DNA of 36,879 nucleotides, from assembly GCA_001662425.1 (NCBI GenBank), contig BDDC01000517.1, positions 14,878 through 51,756 on the forward strand. The letters are read 5' to 3'. Of the stretch, positions 20,214 to 31,349 are shown piece by piece. Position 1 is the first letter of the stretch. Each line of letters begins with the position of its first letter. This stretch comes from Chlamydomonas sphaeroides. Its lineage: Eukaryota; Chlorophyta; Chlorophyceae; Chlamydomonadales; Chlamydomonadaceae. The position numbers were made by a program, and so were the translations under genes. The notes under the pieces were generated by a model, which was not told the DNA's origin, ran no database searches, and was given only the letters and a program-made list of their open reading frames with translations.

Positions 20214-21576
20214 CGGCCAACGGCAGGGCGCGAGCACCGTCGCGGCGGCAGCGCCGCTGGCGCGCATCGACGCTTCGGCCAGCCCCCGTTCGGACCGGGC
20301 GTGTTGCGCTTTGGGACGTATGTTTGTGCTTCTGTCAGGCGGGGTGGCGTGTGATTGGTGTAGGGGCAGACCTCTTTGGAAGCAGCGGGCAAAGCGCGGC
20401 GCGGGGGAGGAAATTGCGTGTGGAATGCAGCAGGACGAGTGAGCAGTGTTCTCAGCCTCTGGCGGCCATAAGCAGCAGCATAGCCGCGTTGGCTGCTGCT
20501 GCGTTGGCGGCGATGGCGGGCTTACCGGTATGCCTGATAGCCGTTCAACGGCTGTGCAATAGCTACCGCTGGTGGAGCTAGCGACATCCCCACAGGCTTT
20601 CGGGTACATCCTTCTTTTGATGACCCCCAACAGGTCGAGGTCCTCCTGACCCCCGGCAATGTCCGAGTGAAGGCGCGAGGAGCGCGTTCCGGGCGAGCCT
20701 GCCCGCTGCGAGCCTGGAACGTGCGGTGAAGACAGGAAGGATGGCAGACCCGACAGTGGGGACTTCCATGTGGAGGGATATTAGCTATGGCCAGAGTGGG
20801 GCGGCCGCCAGGAACCACTATAAACGCATCCCAACTCGGAGGATCGGGCGTCAGCTGGGCACCTGGGCTGGGCACGGCCTTGTTGCCCTCCATGGTACGT
20901 GGCGTCTGGTATGGCTGTGACGACTCGTCGGATGGTCAGGGGGATGGTCCGGGAGGCGACTTGGGTGCTGGGTCGTGGCGCATAGCTCTGCGGCGCTACT
21001 TACAGCGCACATGTAAGCGCCCCAACGCCCTCTGCCCCGCTGCACAGCACGTGCTCTGCTGCCTACAGCCTTGCCGCGCACATCCCTCAGCCCTAACAGC
21101 GCCACTCTATCACTGGAGTACCTCCTATGCCGCCCCAGCACCGCTCGCTGCCCCGCCCCAGCTGAGACCCCCCCCCTCTGTTGTTAAGCCAAGCCAAGGC
21201 ACCTCGCCAAGCACCACCAGCCTGGCCGCCTCAAGCGCGACACGGCGCCGCCGCCGATGCCGCAAGCAGCGGCCATGCGGCACGCAGCGGCTGCTGCCGC
21301 CCCACAGCAGAGCTACGCCCAGTCCATCGCACGCTGAACAACGGCCGCTCCATCACACCCCTTTTGAACGCCTTCTGCCTATCCGGCGACGCACCCAGCA
21401 AGAGCAGCACGTCGCTTCCAGCGCACGCCGCTCCCAGCAGCTCGCCGCTCGCAGCAGCGTGCCACCCTGGCCGCCGCCGCTGCGGCAGCGTGCGCTCTGC
21501 AGTGCGGCCTCGCGGCGTCACGTGGCGCGCTCAAGCCAAGGGCAGACGGCTAGCGCTGCCGCATTGCGCGGGGCGC
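20214..21576. other. Convergent 3' region of RNASEH2C and the unknown minus-strand gene
   Basis: The stretch should contain both 3' UTRs. Scanning from each stop codon, the first TGTAA on the plus strand and the first on the minus strand both fall in one palindrome at 20999-21017. A 276-codon open frame across 20787-21617 has no domain and antisense-like composition, so I treat it as chance. Confidence 0.5.
20999..21017. terminator. Shared bidirectional TGTAA poly(A) palindrome
   Basis: TTACA at 21000-21004 (TGTAA on the minus strand) and TGTAA at 21012-21016 form an inverted repeat CTTACA/TGTAAG with a 7-base loop. The signal serves, by position, the plus-strand RNase H2 gene ending at 20213 and the minus-strand gene ending at 21577. 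Confidence 0.6.
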
Positions 21577-22589
21577 TCACGCCAGGGGCGAGAGGCCGCC
21601 CAGCTCGCCGCGCTTGACGCGGTCCGCCACGGCCTGCTCCGCGGCCGCCAGCTCGGACGCGGCGCGGCGCGAGTAGGTGCGGTGCCCGAAGGTCTTCAGG
21701 TTGTACATGTACTGCAAGGCTCACCAGACGGGTACACGGCAGGTGAGTACGGGAGGGCGGCCGCAGGTGGCGCGAGGTGGGGGAGGCGGCTGGGCAGGCG
21801 GGAGTAGGCCGCGACCTGGTCACGGTGCGCTTGGTCCCTGGAGAGCGGCAGGCATCACTCGCGGCGCACGCCTCGCATGACAGTTGGGACTGGCAGCAGA
21901 GCGCTGCGCCGCCACTACACTGCCCGCAAGGGCAGGCAGCGGCCGGTGCTGTTGCTCGTGTCCGTGGATGGGCCGTGGCGGTAAGCGCCGCTTTGCCGGA
22001 GCAGCTGTCGCGGGCCGCTCACCGTGTGGTTGCGGTTCTTAGCCTGGCCCGTGGGGTCCACCTCGCGCCACACGAACCTGCAGCGGGTAGCAGTGGGTTG
22101 CGGTGCCAGAACCCGTCAGCCGCAGGAGTGCCGTGTTGGCGCTGACACGTGCTGACCCCCGACATTGCCCCCCGCCCCCAGCGGCCCCAGCGGCTCCCGG
22201 CGCCAGCCGACCGCGCCACACATGGCCCCCTTGTCTTCTACGGCCAGCCGCCTCAGCCCGCTGACGTGCAAGCCCGGAAGCCTCCGCGAGCCCACCCGGC
22301 GGTGCGCTTGTAGATGATGGGCTCCTCCGAGTTCACCGCGTAATCGTCGTACATCGTGCGCTCACGCCATGCGATGATACGGCTGTCAGCGGGCACAACA
22401 CGTGGTAAGTATGGGCCAGGGTGTGGGAACAGCACGCTTCAGCGTGTGGGAGCATCGTTGCACGCTTGCTCACTCGCGCTGGCGGTCCTTCTCCGCAGTG
22501 TCCATGAACTCCTGCCAGTTCTTGAGCGACGCGGCATCGCTGTTGTTCTTCTCCCACAGATAGGAAAAATAGTCCAGGATGAACGCCAT
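21577..22589 (-). CDS. Conserved-looking small protein of unknown function (130 residues)
   Basis: Proposed minus-strand exons 22474-22589, 22296-22382, 22023-22077 and 21577-21711 join in consistent phase with good GT-AG sites, giving 130 residues. I do not recognise the family. The protein begins MAFILDYFSYLWEKN, is rich in charged and aromatic residues (for example RIIAWRERTMYDDYA, EEPIIYKRT, FVWREVDPTGQAKNRNHT and YMYNLKTFGHRTYSRR), and ends in an Ala/Glu/Arg helix (ASELAAAEQAVADRVKRGE). It has no evident signal peptide, membrane helix or metal-binding motif. Codon use is strongly G/C-ending, as in the neighbouring real genes, which supports it being translated. Such compact, Tyr/Arg-rich proteins are often subunits of larger assemblies (mitochondrial or axonemal), but that is inference. 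It is divergent with the LSM14 gene, 331 bases apart. Confidence 0.8.
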
Positions 22590-22920
22590 GGCCGCAGCTG
22601 CTGGCGTGCTAGCCTAAATCAGTGCCTATGAGGAGTATAGCGTGCAGGCACGCACTGAGCGGAACAGGACGGACTGCTCTTGCCCGGGCAGCGAGCGAGA
22701 CCACGCCGCTGCGCTCTAGAGCCCCTGCTGCAGGGGTAGTGTGCTGTCTGTTGTTGTACGTGTTCCGTGTTCTGTTCAGGGTTGACGATGACTTTGGGGG
22801 CAGTTTGCATGGAGCGCGTGCTGCATCGGGCGGGGCAAAGAGGGGACCGCCCCCAGCAAAGCCGCCCAGTCCACCCACGACCCCCAGCCGCTCTAGGCCC
22901 CTGCAGCACGGTCTGATACG
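22590..22920. promoter_or_regulatory. Compact bidirectional promoter region between the unknown gene and LSM14
   Basis: Only 331 bases separate the two start codons, so both leaders and promoters overlap or adjoin. I see no clear TATA box or repeated motif. Confidence 0.55.
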
Positions 22921-25436
22921 ATGGGGGAGGCATACCTCAATAGCCTCATCTCTTTGGTCTCCAAATCCGACATCCGCTATGAGGGCATTCTCTTTAACAT
23001 CAACATGGACGAGAGCAGCATTGCTCTCTCACAAGGTGCCCGGGAGCCGGAGCGTCGGCGCTGGCAGGAGGATGCTGGGGCTGACTTTCGCGCTCCTCCG
23101 CAGTGCGGTCTTTCGGGACGGAGGGCCGGCGAGTCGGTGGACCGCAGGTGCCTCCAAGCACCGAGGTCTATGACTACATCATCTTCAAGGGTGAGAGGCG
23201 CGCGGAGCGGAAGTCAGCGATCCATGCTCCAGCGATCTCTCCCAGCTGCCGGCCTTTGACAGCGACCCTCGCGCTTGCACAGGCGACGACATTAAGGACC
23301 TAACGGTGCTGGGACCACCGGGAACGGCGCCGGGTTCTGTGGCTTCGCCTGCGCCTCCTGCGCCGAGCGAGCCTGCCCCGCCCTCGGTGAGCGCTATGCG
23401 CTACAGCTGCGGCATGTCGGCTGGTGTAGCGTATCAAGGGTGGTCAACTGTGACAACGGCTGACATGCCGACATGCCGAAGGTGTACCGCTCGCGCTGAC
23501 CCCCTGACCGCCCCCTGCAACTTGCCTGGAACGTCCAGAACCCGTGGGGCCAGCCGGCGCCGGCCGCACAGCCTTACGCAGCTCCGGCTTACGGTGCGTG
23601 AGGGGTGCCCCGGGCCGAGTCACAAGTGTGACTCACTTGGTGAACAGGGCAAGGTTTTTGGGACTCATGGGTGGTGTTGTCATCGTACCGTCAGCCGCTA
23701 GCCTGGCCAGACGGGATCAATGTGGCACGCCCTTCATCCTTTGAGAAACCCATGTCGGTCGGCGCAGGTGGCTCGGACCAGTGGGCGCCCTCAGCGCAGG
23801 CGCCACCCCCGGCGCCCCCGGCGCCCGCATACACGTAAGCGACAGTCACGGCTCTTCAACAGTCCCAGGCACGTCACCACCTTTACCGTCGATCACACTT
23901 TATGCCGGTCCCGTATCCGCACTTTCGCAGGCCGTCTGCTCCCCCCGTCGCCGCGGCCTCCGCACAGAAGGTCGCCCCGCAGGTGCAGATTGCGCCCGCG
24001 GCGCCCCGCGCGCCGCCGGCGCCCGCGCAGCCTCCCCCAAAGCCGTCCAACTACGCGCAGGCCGCGGCAGGTGGGCGTGGGCAGGACTCAGTTCTCGGTT
24101 CAGATTTTCGCGTATTTCGCGACCCTGGGGTACCTGCGCTTTTTCGTCACGTTGCAGGAGGCAACGCTGCGACAGCCGGGACGATGCTGCCCTCCAAGCT
24201 TCTGCAGGGGTCAACACACCGCTGCCGCCGTACTGTCCCGTTACAGGCATCCGCGGCGGCCCGCCCGGCCGCGGCGCTGGCCCCAGCCAGGCCCCCGGCG
24301 GCCGCGGCGCTGGCCGCGGCGCTCCGGCGCCCTACCACACCCCGGGGCGAGGCGCGCCGATGCCGTCCGGCGGCCGCGGCCCCGCGCCGCCTCCGCGCCC
24401 GCCGCCCTCGGCGGCCGCTCCGGGGGCGTCGCCCATGTCGCTGCCGGTGCCCACGGAGGACTTCAACTTTGAGGAGCAGAACGCCAAGTTTAAGAAGGAG
24501 GACCTGGCCAAGGTGGGTTGGTTGCATGGCCGCGAATGAGACGGTAGTGTTGCATGTGAGGGGCAGAGTGCATGTGGTCGCGCCGTTGCATGCAACAAGG
24601 CGCCAAAGCGGGCCACGGCTGCTCGGTTGGTACGCGCGCACGGCCCGCATGTGGGCATGGGTGACCTGTGGTGTGTGCGCTTCGGAAAGTGGACGTGCTG
24701 CGGTACAGCTGCGTCTGGATGGCGCCTAGGCTGTGCTGACGGCGAGGCGGGCACTAGATCAGCACGTGTTGCGGGCGCCGCACGTGCCTAGGTGCAGGCA
24801 ACGCCTACGCCTCCCCTCCGGCTTCCCAACCTGTCGCCAGCATGCTCAGCCGACGTGCGTTTCCGCTCCCACCGCTCACCACAGGAGGTTGGCGACTCCA
24901 GCAAGGCGAAGGGCAGCTACCAGAAGGACGACTTCTTTGACGCCATCTCGTGCGAGACCCTGGAGCGCATGACGATCCACGACCAGGGGCCCAGCAACCC
25001 GATGCCGGCCCCCGGCGGCGGCGGCTTCGGTGGCGGCCGCGGCGATGGCCGCACTCGCGCCGCGGACATGCGGCGCCTGGACATGGAGACCTTCGGCGGC
25101 CTGGGAGGCCTGCGGCACAGCTACAACTACGGCGGCCGCGGCCGGGGCCGCGGTGGTCGGGGCGGGCGCGACGGCGGCGGTGGCGGCGGCCGGGTGAGGA
25201 GCGCCGTGGCGTTAGGGCGGCCGCAGGGCAGGGCCTCGTTGGGCCGTACTAATGCGGCGGACCAGCTCAAGAGTGCTTGCAATTGTGTGATGTGCACCCC
25301 CATGCAGGGCGGCGGTGGCCGCGACGATCGCGGCGGCGGCGGCGGCCGTGGCCTGAGGCCCTTGTCGACGGGCGTGCCCGGCGGCGGTGGCGCTGGCGGC
25401 GGCCGTGGCGGCGGCCGCGACGGCAACCGGCGGTGA
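22921..25436 (+). CDS. DCP5: LSM14/SCD6/DCP5-type mRNA decapping and translation regulator
   Basis: Proposed exons 22921-23035, 23104-23190, 23283-23386, 23539-23593, 23768-23834, 23931-24070, 24247-24512, 24885-25193 and 25308-25436 give 423 residues in consistent phase. The family (human LSM14/RAP55, yeast Scd6, plant DCP5) represses translation and promotes decapping in P-bodies. The N-terminal LSm14 domain (residues 1 to about 80) carries SLISLVSKSDIRYEGILFNIN, VRSFGTEGRR and DIKDLTVLGPP. A Pro/Ala-rich linker follows, then the FDF-like box (FNFEEQNAKFKKEDL), the FFD box (YQKDDFFDAISCETLER) and the TFG box (RRLDMETFGGLG). The C-terminus is RGG-rich, consistent with RNA binding and Arg methylation. 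Domain order is canonical. Exon 4 (23539-23593) is short and low-complexity, so its acceptor is less certain than the rest. Confidence 0.94.
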
Positions 25437-25836
25437 TGGCTGGCGGCGGCACCGCTCGTGCGGGGCAGGAGCCGCTGCAGAGCGGCGCAGCAGCAGCCGG
25501 TGCCACGTCGCGCAGGGCTGCGATATAGCTCTGTCGCGTGCGCACTCCGGTAACCACGGACCGTGGCGGAGGCTGGGTTTGGTTTGGGATGGCGGCGGTC
25601 ACGCTGCGGTGCCGTGACATGGGCGGGGTTTTGACGTGACCTCGACACACGGTAGAAGGCGGCCCTGGTGCATGCAGATTGGGCGCTCGCTTGGCAGCGT
25701 GGACGTCCGTGTGAAGGCGTTGCGGTGCGGCCTAGCGTGCAGCTGGGGACGCGCAGCGCGGCTGGGGTGTGAGCCGGCCGGGGGGCGCTTTGTGCTACCA
25801 GGCCAGGCGGCGGAGCCATGGTGGCGTGCTCCGATG

Positions 25837-25841
25837 TGTAA
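25837..25841 (+). terminator. TGTAA poly(A) signal of the LSM14-type gene
   Basis: First TGTAA seen after the stop codon at 25436, implying a 3' UTR of about 400 bases. Confidence 0.6.
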
Positions 25842-27092
25842 CAACAGCTGACTGGACAGGACAGGAACAGCTTAACGCATCCTACGCAATGAGTGCTCCT
25901 GGCACAGTTGAGCGCCCCTGGCCCTGGTGCCTGGCACCCCCCTCGTGGCTGCAGCTCTTGGGTGCTCCTCTCGTGGTGGTGTCTTGGGGTATGTACCAGC
26001 AAGCACGAAGGTTAGGTTCAGGCGTGTCCGAGCCTTGGTGTTGGGAACAGTATGCGTGTTCGGGTATTGATATCGAAGTGGACTAAGCGGTGGCCCACAA
26101 ACGCGTGCAACAGCGGTGCAACCTAGAAGCTTCTACCCCTGCTCTAGCTGCGTAACAGCTGGCTCGGCATGAACGTTGACAGGGCTGCCACCGTGCGCGT
26201 TTTACACGCTTCACCTTGCATCCTGCCTGCATTATTGCCGGCGCGCTTGCCGCGGGGTGTGCGGAAGCTCCGTCACTCTGCCTGACCGCCCTAACTCACT
26301 GATGGCTCCAAACGGCCTGGGGAGTGGGCCGTGTCACTGCCTGAGACGCCGCCCGCGGTCGGCCTCCCAGCCAAAAAATATCCTGCATGCAACCGAAGCT
26401 GCTCGCGCCGCGGGGCCCGGCATTGCCCGGGCCCGCACGGCCAGCAGCTCACAAGCGCACACAGCGCAAACAGTTGCGAGCGACTGCGAAAGCCACGTGT
26501 AGAGGGCGGGCAATGTACTACCGCCCGCCACTCGGCCCCCCAATTGTAGGGGCCGTACAATGCAAACCACGACACCACACACGACCACACAACATGTTGG
26601 TTCTCCGTGCCGGTGCCGACCGCCCGCCGCGTGCGCCCCTGCCGCACACGGCGAGCGGCGGGACACCCGCGACCCGCCCTAGTTCCGCCAAGGCTCCTCT
26701 CGCAAAGTTCTGCGCCCCGCTCGGGGCACGCGCTCCGCTCAGGCAAGCACCGCTCCTAGCCTACGCCAAGCTCCTACGCCATACGCTAGCCACCGCGCGC
26801 CGCCGAAGCGGTCGCCAGACTCTGCCCCTGCCGCCGCAACCCGCCCACACAGCCACACCGGGCAAGCGCACACGCCAGCTGCCGGCTTGCCAGCCTGCGC
26901 GACGCGCGCCGCCGCCCCGCGGCTCACACCCGCCACTGCGCAGCCCATCCCCCGCCGCTTGTCCTCGACGTGCCCGACACCGCCGCCAGATCACCAGGTG
27001 CGCGCTCGTCTCGCAAGCGGGCGCCCGCGCCGTGGAGTGCCTTGACCCCAAAGCGCCATGGCGCCAGGCAATCGGTGTCAGCGCCAGCCGCT
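25842..27092. other. Convergent intergenic region and probable 3' UTR of G6PDH
   Basis: No supported gene. The first TTACA on the plus strand below the G6PDH stop (TGTAA for the minus-strand gene) is at 26202-26206, which would give G6PDH a 3' UTR of about 0.9 kb. A 286-codon plus-strand open frame beginning at 26387 is antisense to the end of G6PDH and has no recognisable domain. Confidence 0.45.
26202..26206 (-). terminator. Candidate TGTAA poly(A) signal of G6PDH
   Basis: TTACA on the plus strand, the first such motif downstream of the G6PDH stop codon at 27093-27095. The distance of nearly 900 bases makes the assignment tentative. Confidence 0.35.
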
Positions 27093-30000
27093 TTACTCAT
27101 CGCCCTCGTCGTGCAGGTCGCCCCACCGCACGCCGTACTTGGCGGCCAGGTAGTGCGCGCCCACGGGGCCACGGCTGCCGTATGGGTACAGCTCGGGTGA
27201 GATCTGGGATACGGGATGCGATGGGCACGAGGCAAGAGCAAGGATAGTGAGCCAGGCTAGTGATGTGACGAGGCCAGATGGCATGCATGGCCTAGCCAGC
27301 AGCCACTGGGCCCGTGCTGCCCAGCCCGGTTGCACCTTGCGCGACTCGATCTCGTGCAGCACGGGCGTGAAAAGGTCCCACGCCGCCTCCAGCTCGTCGT
27401 TGCGGATGAAGAGCCGCTTGTCGCCTGCAGCGATTAGGGAGTCGGGTGGCGCGAGCGAGGCAGGCGAGGGTGAGCGGAGGGGACCTTCACCATTGACAGG
27501 GTGCGGCACCGGCGGAACAGAAGGCCGGAGGGGGACGTTCTGGGCAAAAACCTAGCCCAGCATCAGGCGCCGTAGCCCCAGACCCAGGCCGCCTGGCCCC
27601 AGGCCCCACACACGAACGCTAGCACCCTTCCCGTCCCTTCCCACCCAACCCCGCGACCCACCGTTGACCACGTCCAGCAGCAGGCGCTCGTAGGCGTCCG
27701 GCAGCTCCTTCTGGTTGTAGGCCGAGTGGTACTGCAGGTCCAGCTTGGTGGTGTCCAGCCGCAGGCCCAGGCCGGGGACCTGGGAGGGCGCGAAGGGGAA
27801 GGCGGAGGCGGCGGCCCGCAAACTGAGGGACATCAGCATGAGCTACATCCCACATCGCAAAGGTTCAGCATGGTCGCGGCCAGGCGCGGGGTGAGATACC
27901 GGTAGGTGGGTACGGCGATGCTCCCCGCTAATCGACATGCGCGGGGCACCCTCAGCTGGCCGGCTCGCTCGCATCACGCGGGCCCGTAGTCCCAAGTCCA
28001 TCCCGGCGCGGCCGTTGGATCTCACCTTGTTGTTGATCTTGAGGTAGATGGCCTCCTTGGGCTGGATCCGGATCACCAGCTCGTTGGTGGCCGAGTCGAG
28101 GTCCGGCCCAAACTTGTGCTTGTACAGGCTGCCCGGCACGTGGCGGAACTGCACCCGGATCTCGGCGCCGCGCTTGTGCAGCGCCTTGCCGGCCTTCATG
28201 AGGAACGGCACGCCGTCCCAGCGAGGGTTGTTGATGAACATAGCGCACGCCGCGAAGGTGGGCGTCAAGCTCCCCTGCGGCGGGCGATACGGGGCGGACG
28301 CGAGGGGGGCCGTCAGCGCCAGGCCTGCCGGACATGCCTGACACCTCCCGCCTACCCCGCAACCCTTACCCTGTACCCCTGGCGACGAAGCACCAAAACA
28401 CTGACGTCTGCTTGGCCTCGCCGTCCCGGTGCACGGGCAGCGGGTCTCCCTGACAGACCCCCCTTGCACTGTCGCTCACTGCCGCCCAATGCCCCCTTGA
28501 TGCAGCATACTCATGTGACTCATGCACGATCCTCACCGAGGGCACAGTCTTGTCGTCGAGGTACCCGGGCAGCGTCTTGCCGGCGGCCGTGCGGCTGCGG
28601 TACTGGCCCAGCACCGTGTCCTCCAGGGTCACTGCGCGCATGGAGCGCAGCACCTTGACCTTCTCGTTGCGGATGTCCTCGGCAGCCAGGCTCACGGGCG
28701 GCTCCATGGCGAAGAGCGCCAGGATCTGGGGGCGACGGCAAGGCGGGGGATGCGGCGAGGGAGTAACGACCTAGTCTTGCAAGCAGAGCGGAGAGCTGCC
28801 GTGCGATCGAGTCGCGCAGCCAGGAGACAAACTGATGCAAGCAAGCTACAATGACAAGGGGGATGTGCAAAGGGTGAGATACGGCAGTGATATGTTCACA
28901 TGAGTGAGCAGCGGCGCTGTCCTGCCCGCTGACCCAGCGCGCCGCACGCTGCCGTACAGCTTGTGCACGCGGCAGACGCACCTGCAGCAGGTGGTTCTGG
29001 ATCACGTCCCGCATGATGCCGTACTGGTCAAAGTAGCCGCCGCGGCCCTCAGTGCCGAAGTTTTCCGAGAACACGATCTGCGGGGGCACATCACGGGAGC
29101 AAGTCAGCGACCGGCAGGACCCACGCTACCACGCATGACACCCCAGTCCCACTCCGCTTCCTCTGGACCTTGCGACCGCCAATTCGTTGCTGCCACCCTG
29201 CCAAGCTGCCCCTACCTGCACGTTGCGGATGTACTGCCTGCACCACAGCGGCTCGAACACCAGGTTGCTGAAGCGCAGCACCGTCAGGTTCTCAATCAGC
29301 TCCTTGCCCAGGCTGCGGACACGGGCGCAGAGCAGAGCAGGGCAGGCGCGTGTGTGGGTGCGAAGGGCGGCACCGGGCGGGTTCTGGCGAGACCACCATG
29401 GACGCAGGGACCAGGGGTGCAACCGGCACAGCAGAGGCCAGGACGTGGTCGGGGCGTGGGATGCCACAGCAGGCAGGCGTCGGGGCATGCACCGCCCGGC
29501 CGTGCCTCGGGAAGGAGGCCCGCACACCCTCATGCGGCGAACATGTCTGCCAGCTGCAACTCCGGCCGCTGCATCACGAGCGGCGCCGGTTTCCGGCGCC
29601 TGCACTTATCGGTGATCGATGATCGATGTGGCACGCACTGCTGTCAGAGTGATGTCCATGGGACTCACTAGTGGTCGATGCGGTAGATCTGGTCCTCCCG
29701 CAGGTGCGCCGCCAGCCCCCGGCCCAGCGCCGCGCTGCTGGCTGAGTCCTTGCCGAAGGGCTTCTCCACAATCACACGCGTCCAGCCGGTCCTGGGTGGA
29801 CAGAGACAGGGTGCACCGGGGAGAAACCGAGTGCGGTGAGCGTGACTGGGGACGCCAGTTAGTGCGCACGCCCAGGATCACATGAGTTGCGACGCAGGCC
29901 GGCGGGCCGGGTATCGTGTAGACAGGAGCAGGTAAGGCAGGCACATAGCCACAGAGTGTAGCAGGACGTCGTGACGACGAGGGAAGGAACAGGCTCAACA

Positions 30001-31349
30001 GCAGGTCAACACGACGCAGAGGGCCCGTGGGTTCCGCGGGATCCTCTCAGCGTCACCCCATCGGCGCCCTTGAGCATGGCCACAACGCGAGCCCAGCGCA
30101 CGAGCGGCCCAGGCGCCATGCTGCGGCCTTCGCTCTGCCGGGACCTTACCGAGTGGAGCAGCAGTCGGCGGCACCTCCCGCTGCCGCGATGAAGACGTTG
30201 GGGGGGATGGACAGGAAGAACATGCGGTTAGAGCGGGGCTTGCCGCAGTCCGCCTCCACCTCGTTCATGCGCGTGTTGAGCTCCTGGAAAGAGCTGCACT
30301 GGTCGTACTGGCCCTGTGTGGCGGTACAGGGTACGACAATCGGTTAGCGAGGTAAGGTAGGCGGGGGTGTGCGCCACTCGGGCTAGGTGGCAGGTGGGAC
30401 CAGGAACGTACCGAGCTGTAGAAGCAGCGGTTGAGGAAGGCCTCCTGGGCCTCACCGCACTTCTCCCTGTGGCGCGGCCACGAGCCAGTGGAGGATTGGG
30501 TGTAAGGAGCTGGGTCGGCGTGCGAGGTTGGCGAACCCCGGCAGCACACAGCCCTGCGGCTGTGCTGCTTGGCGCCGCACCTTGCCGAAATGCGGCAGGT
30601 GAGCGTGCCCGCAATCATGTCACGGAACTCCACGTCCGTCATCTTACTGCGCGCAAAGCCAAAGATGTGGAAGTCCTGGGCGGGAGGGGAGGGAAGGGCA
30701 CGAGCAGGCGGTGAGCGACAGGGGTGCCGGGCGACACGGGTGTTGCGCAAGCACAGGGGGTGCCGCCTCACCGGCGGCAGCAGCCCCTCGTAGTACAGCG
30801 CAAACAGAGCTGGAAAGATCTTCTTCTTGGCCAGGTCGCCAGAAGCCCCGACGACAACGACGCTGAGCGACGTAGACGTCCAATCATTCTTCTCAAGGTC
30901 ATACGCCTGCAGGCAAATCCGTCGCACAGTGGCACCTTGGGCCTCAGTACAACTGTCGAGTCGCAGCGGCCGCGCAAAGAGCGCGCCTACCTCGTCCAGC
31001 TCCATGCTGCCCGAGAAGAAGCTTGACACTGGCGCTGCCAGGCTGCTGCCATTGCCGTTCTTTGAGGTTGTTGTCGTGGACTTGTCTGCGAGGTCGATAA
31101 GTCAATTCACCAAACTTCGCTGCGCCCGCCGGGAACCCCGATTGCATGCTGCGGCCCTAGTTGTCGTCAGTCGCCCTCACCCGCAGTCGTGGACGATGAG
31201 CGCGATACCACGCCTTGCCGCTGCTGGAGCGGCTGCGGTGAATGCTGGAGCTGGCGTGCCGACACAGCAGGCCGTGGAGCCGCAACGGGAGCAGGCGCGG
31301 CTGGTGCCCGGTGCCCGGCTCGGCAAGGGGCACGAAGTTGTGGGATCAT
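27093..31349 (-). CDS. G6PD: Glucose-6-phosphate 1-dehydrogenase, plastid type
   Basis: Minus-strand exons: 31181-31349, 30991-31085, 30772-30906, 30581-30675, 30412-30466, 30150-30313, 29669-29791, 29312-29216, 29077-28982, 28537-28725, 28026-28274, 27662-27779, 27336-27424 and 27093-27203; 594 residues. If the 84-nt segment 30907-30990 is exonic, the length is 622. The enzyme oxidises glucose 6-phosphate with NADP, the first step of the oxidative pentose phosphate pathway. Visible motifs are the NADP fold GASGDLAKKKIFP, EKPFGKD, active-site RIDHYLGKE (catalytic H278 region, K282), GTEGRGGYFD, FRHVPG and the C-terminal YPYGSRGPVGAHYL. The N-terminal 70 or so residues are rich in Ala, Pro, Arg and Ser, like a transit peptide. 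Cys160 and Cys168 (LTCRISAREKC) reproduce the spacing of the thioredoxin-regulated pair of plant plastid isoforms, which cytosolic forms lack. This indicates a chloroplast enzyme inactivated in the light. Confidence 0.96.

Noticed and set aside
20787..21617. 276-codon plus-strand open frame between RNASEH2C and the unknown gene
   Set aside because: It crosses the shared poly(A) palindrome and the last exon of the minus-strand gene, and has mixed codon use and no domain.
26126..26139. Palindrome agaagcttct resembling a heat-shock element core
   Set aside because: It is a single short copy between convergent gene ends, where a promoter element is not expected.
26387..27247. 286-codon plus-strand open frame
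   Set aside because: It runs antisense into the terminal G6PDH exon and is Arg/Pro-rich without a motif, as expected from the reverse strand of GC-rich DNA.
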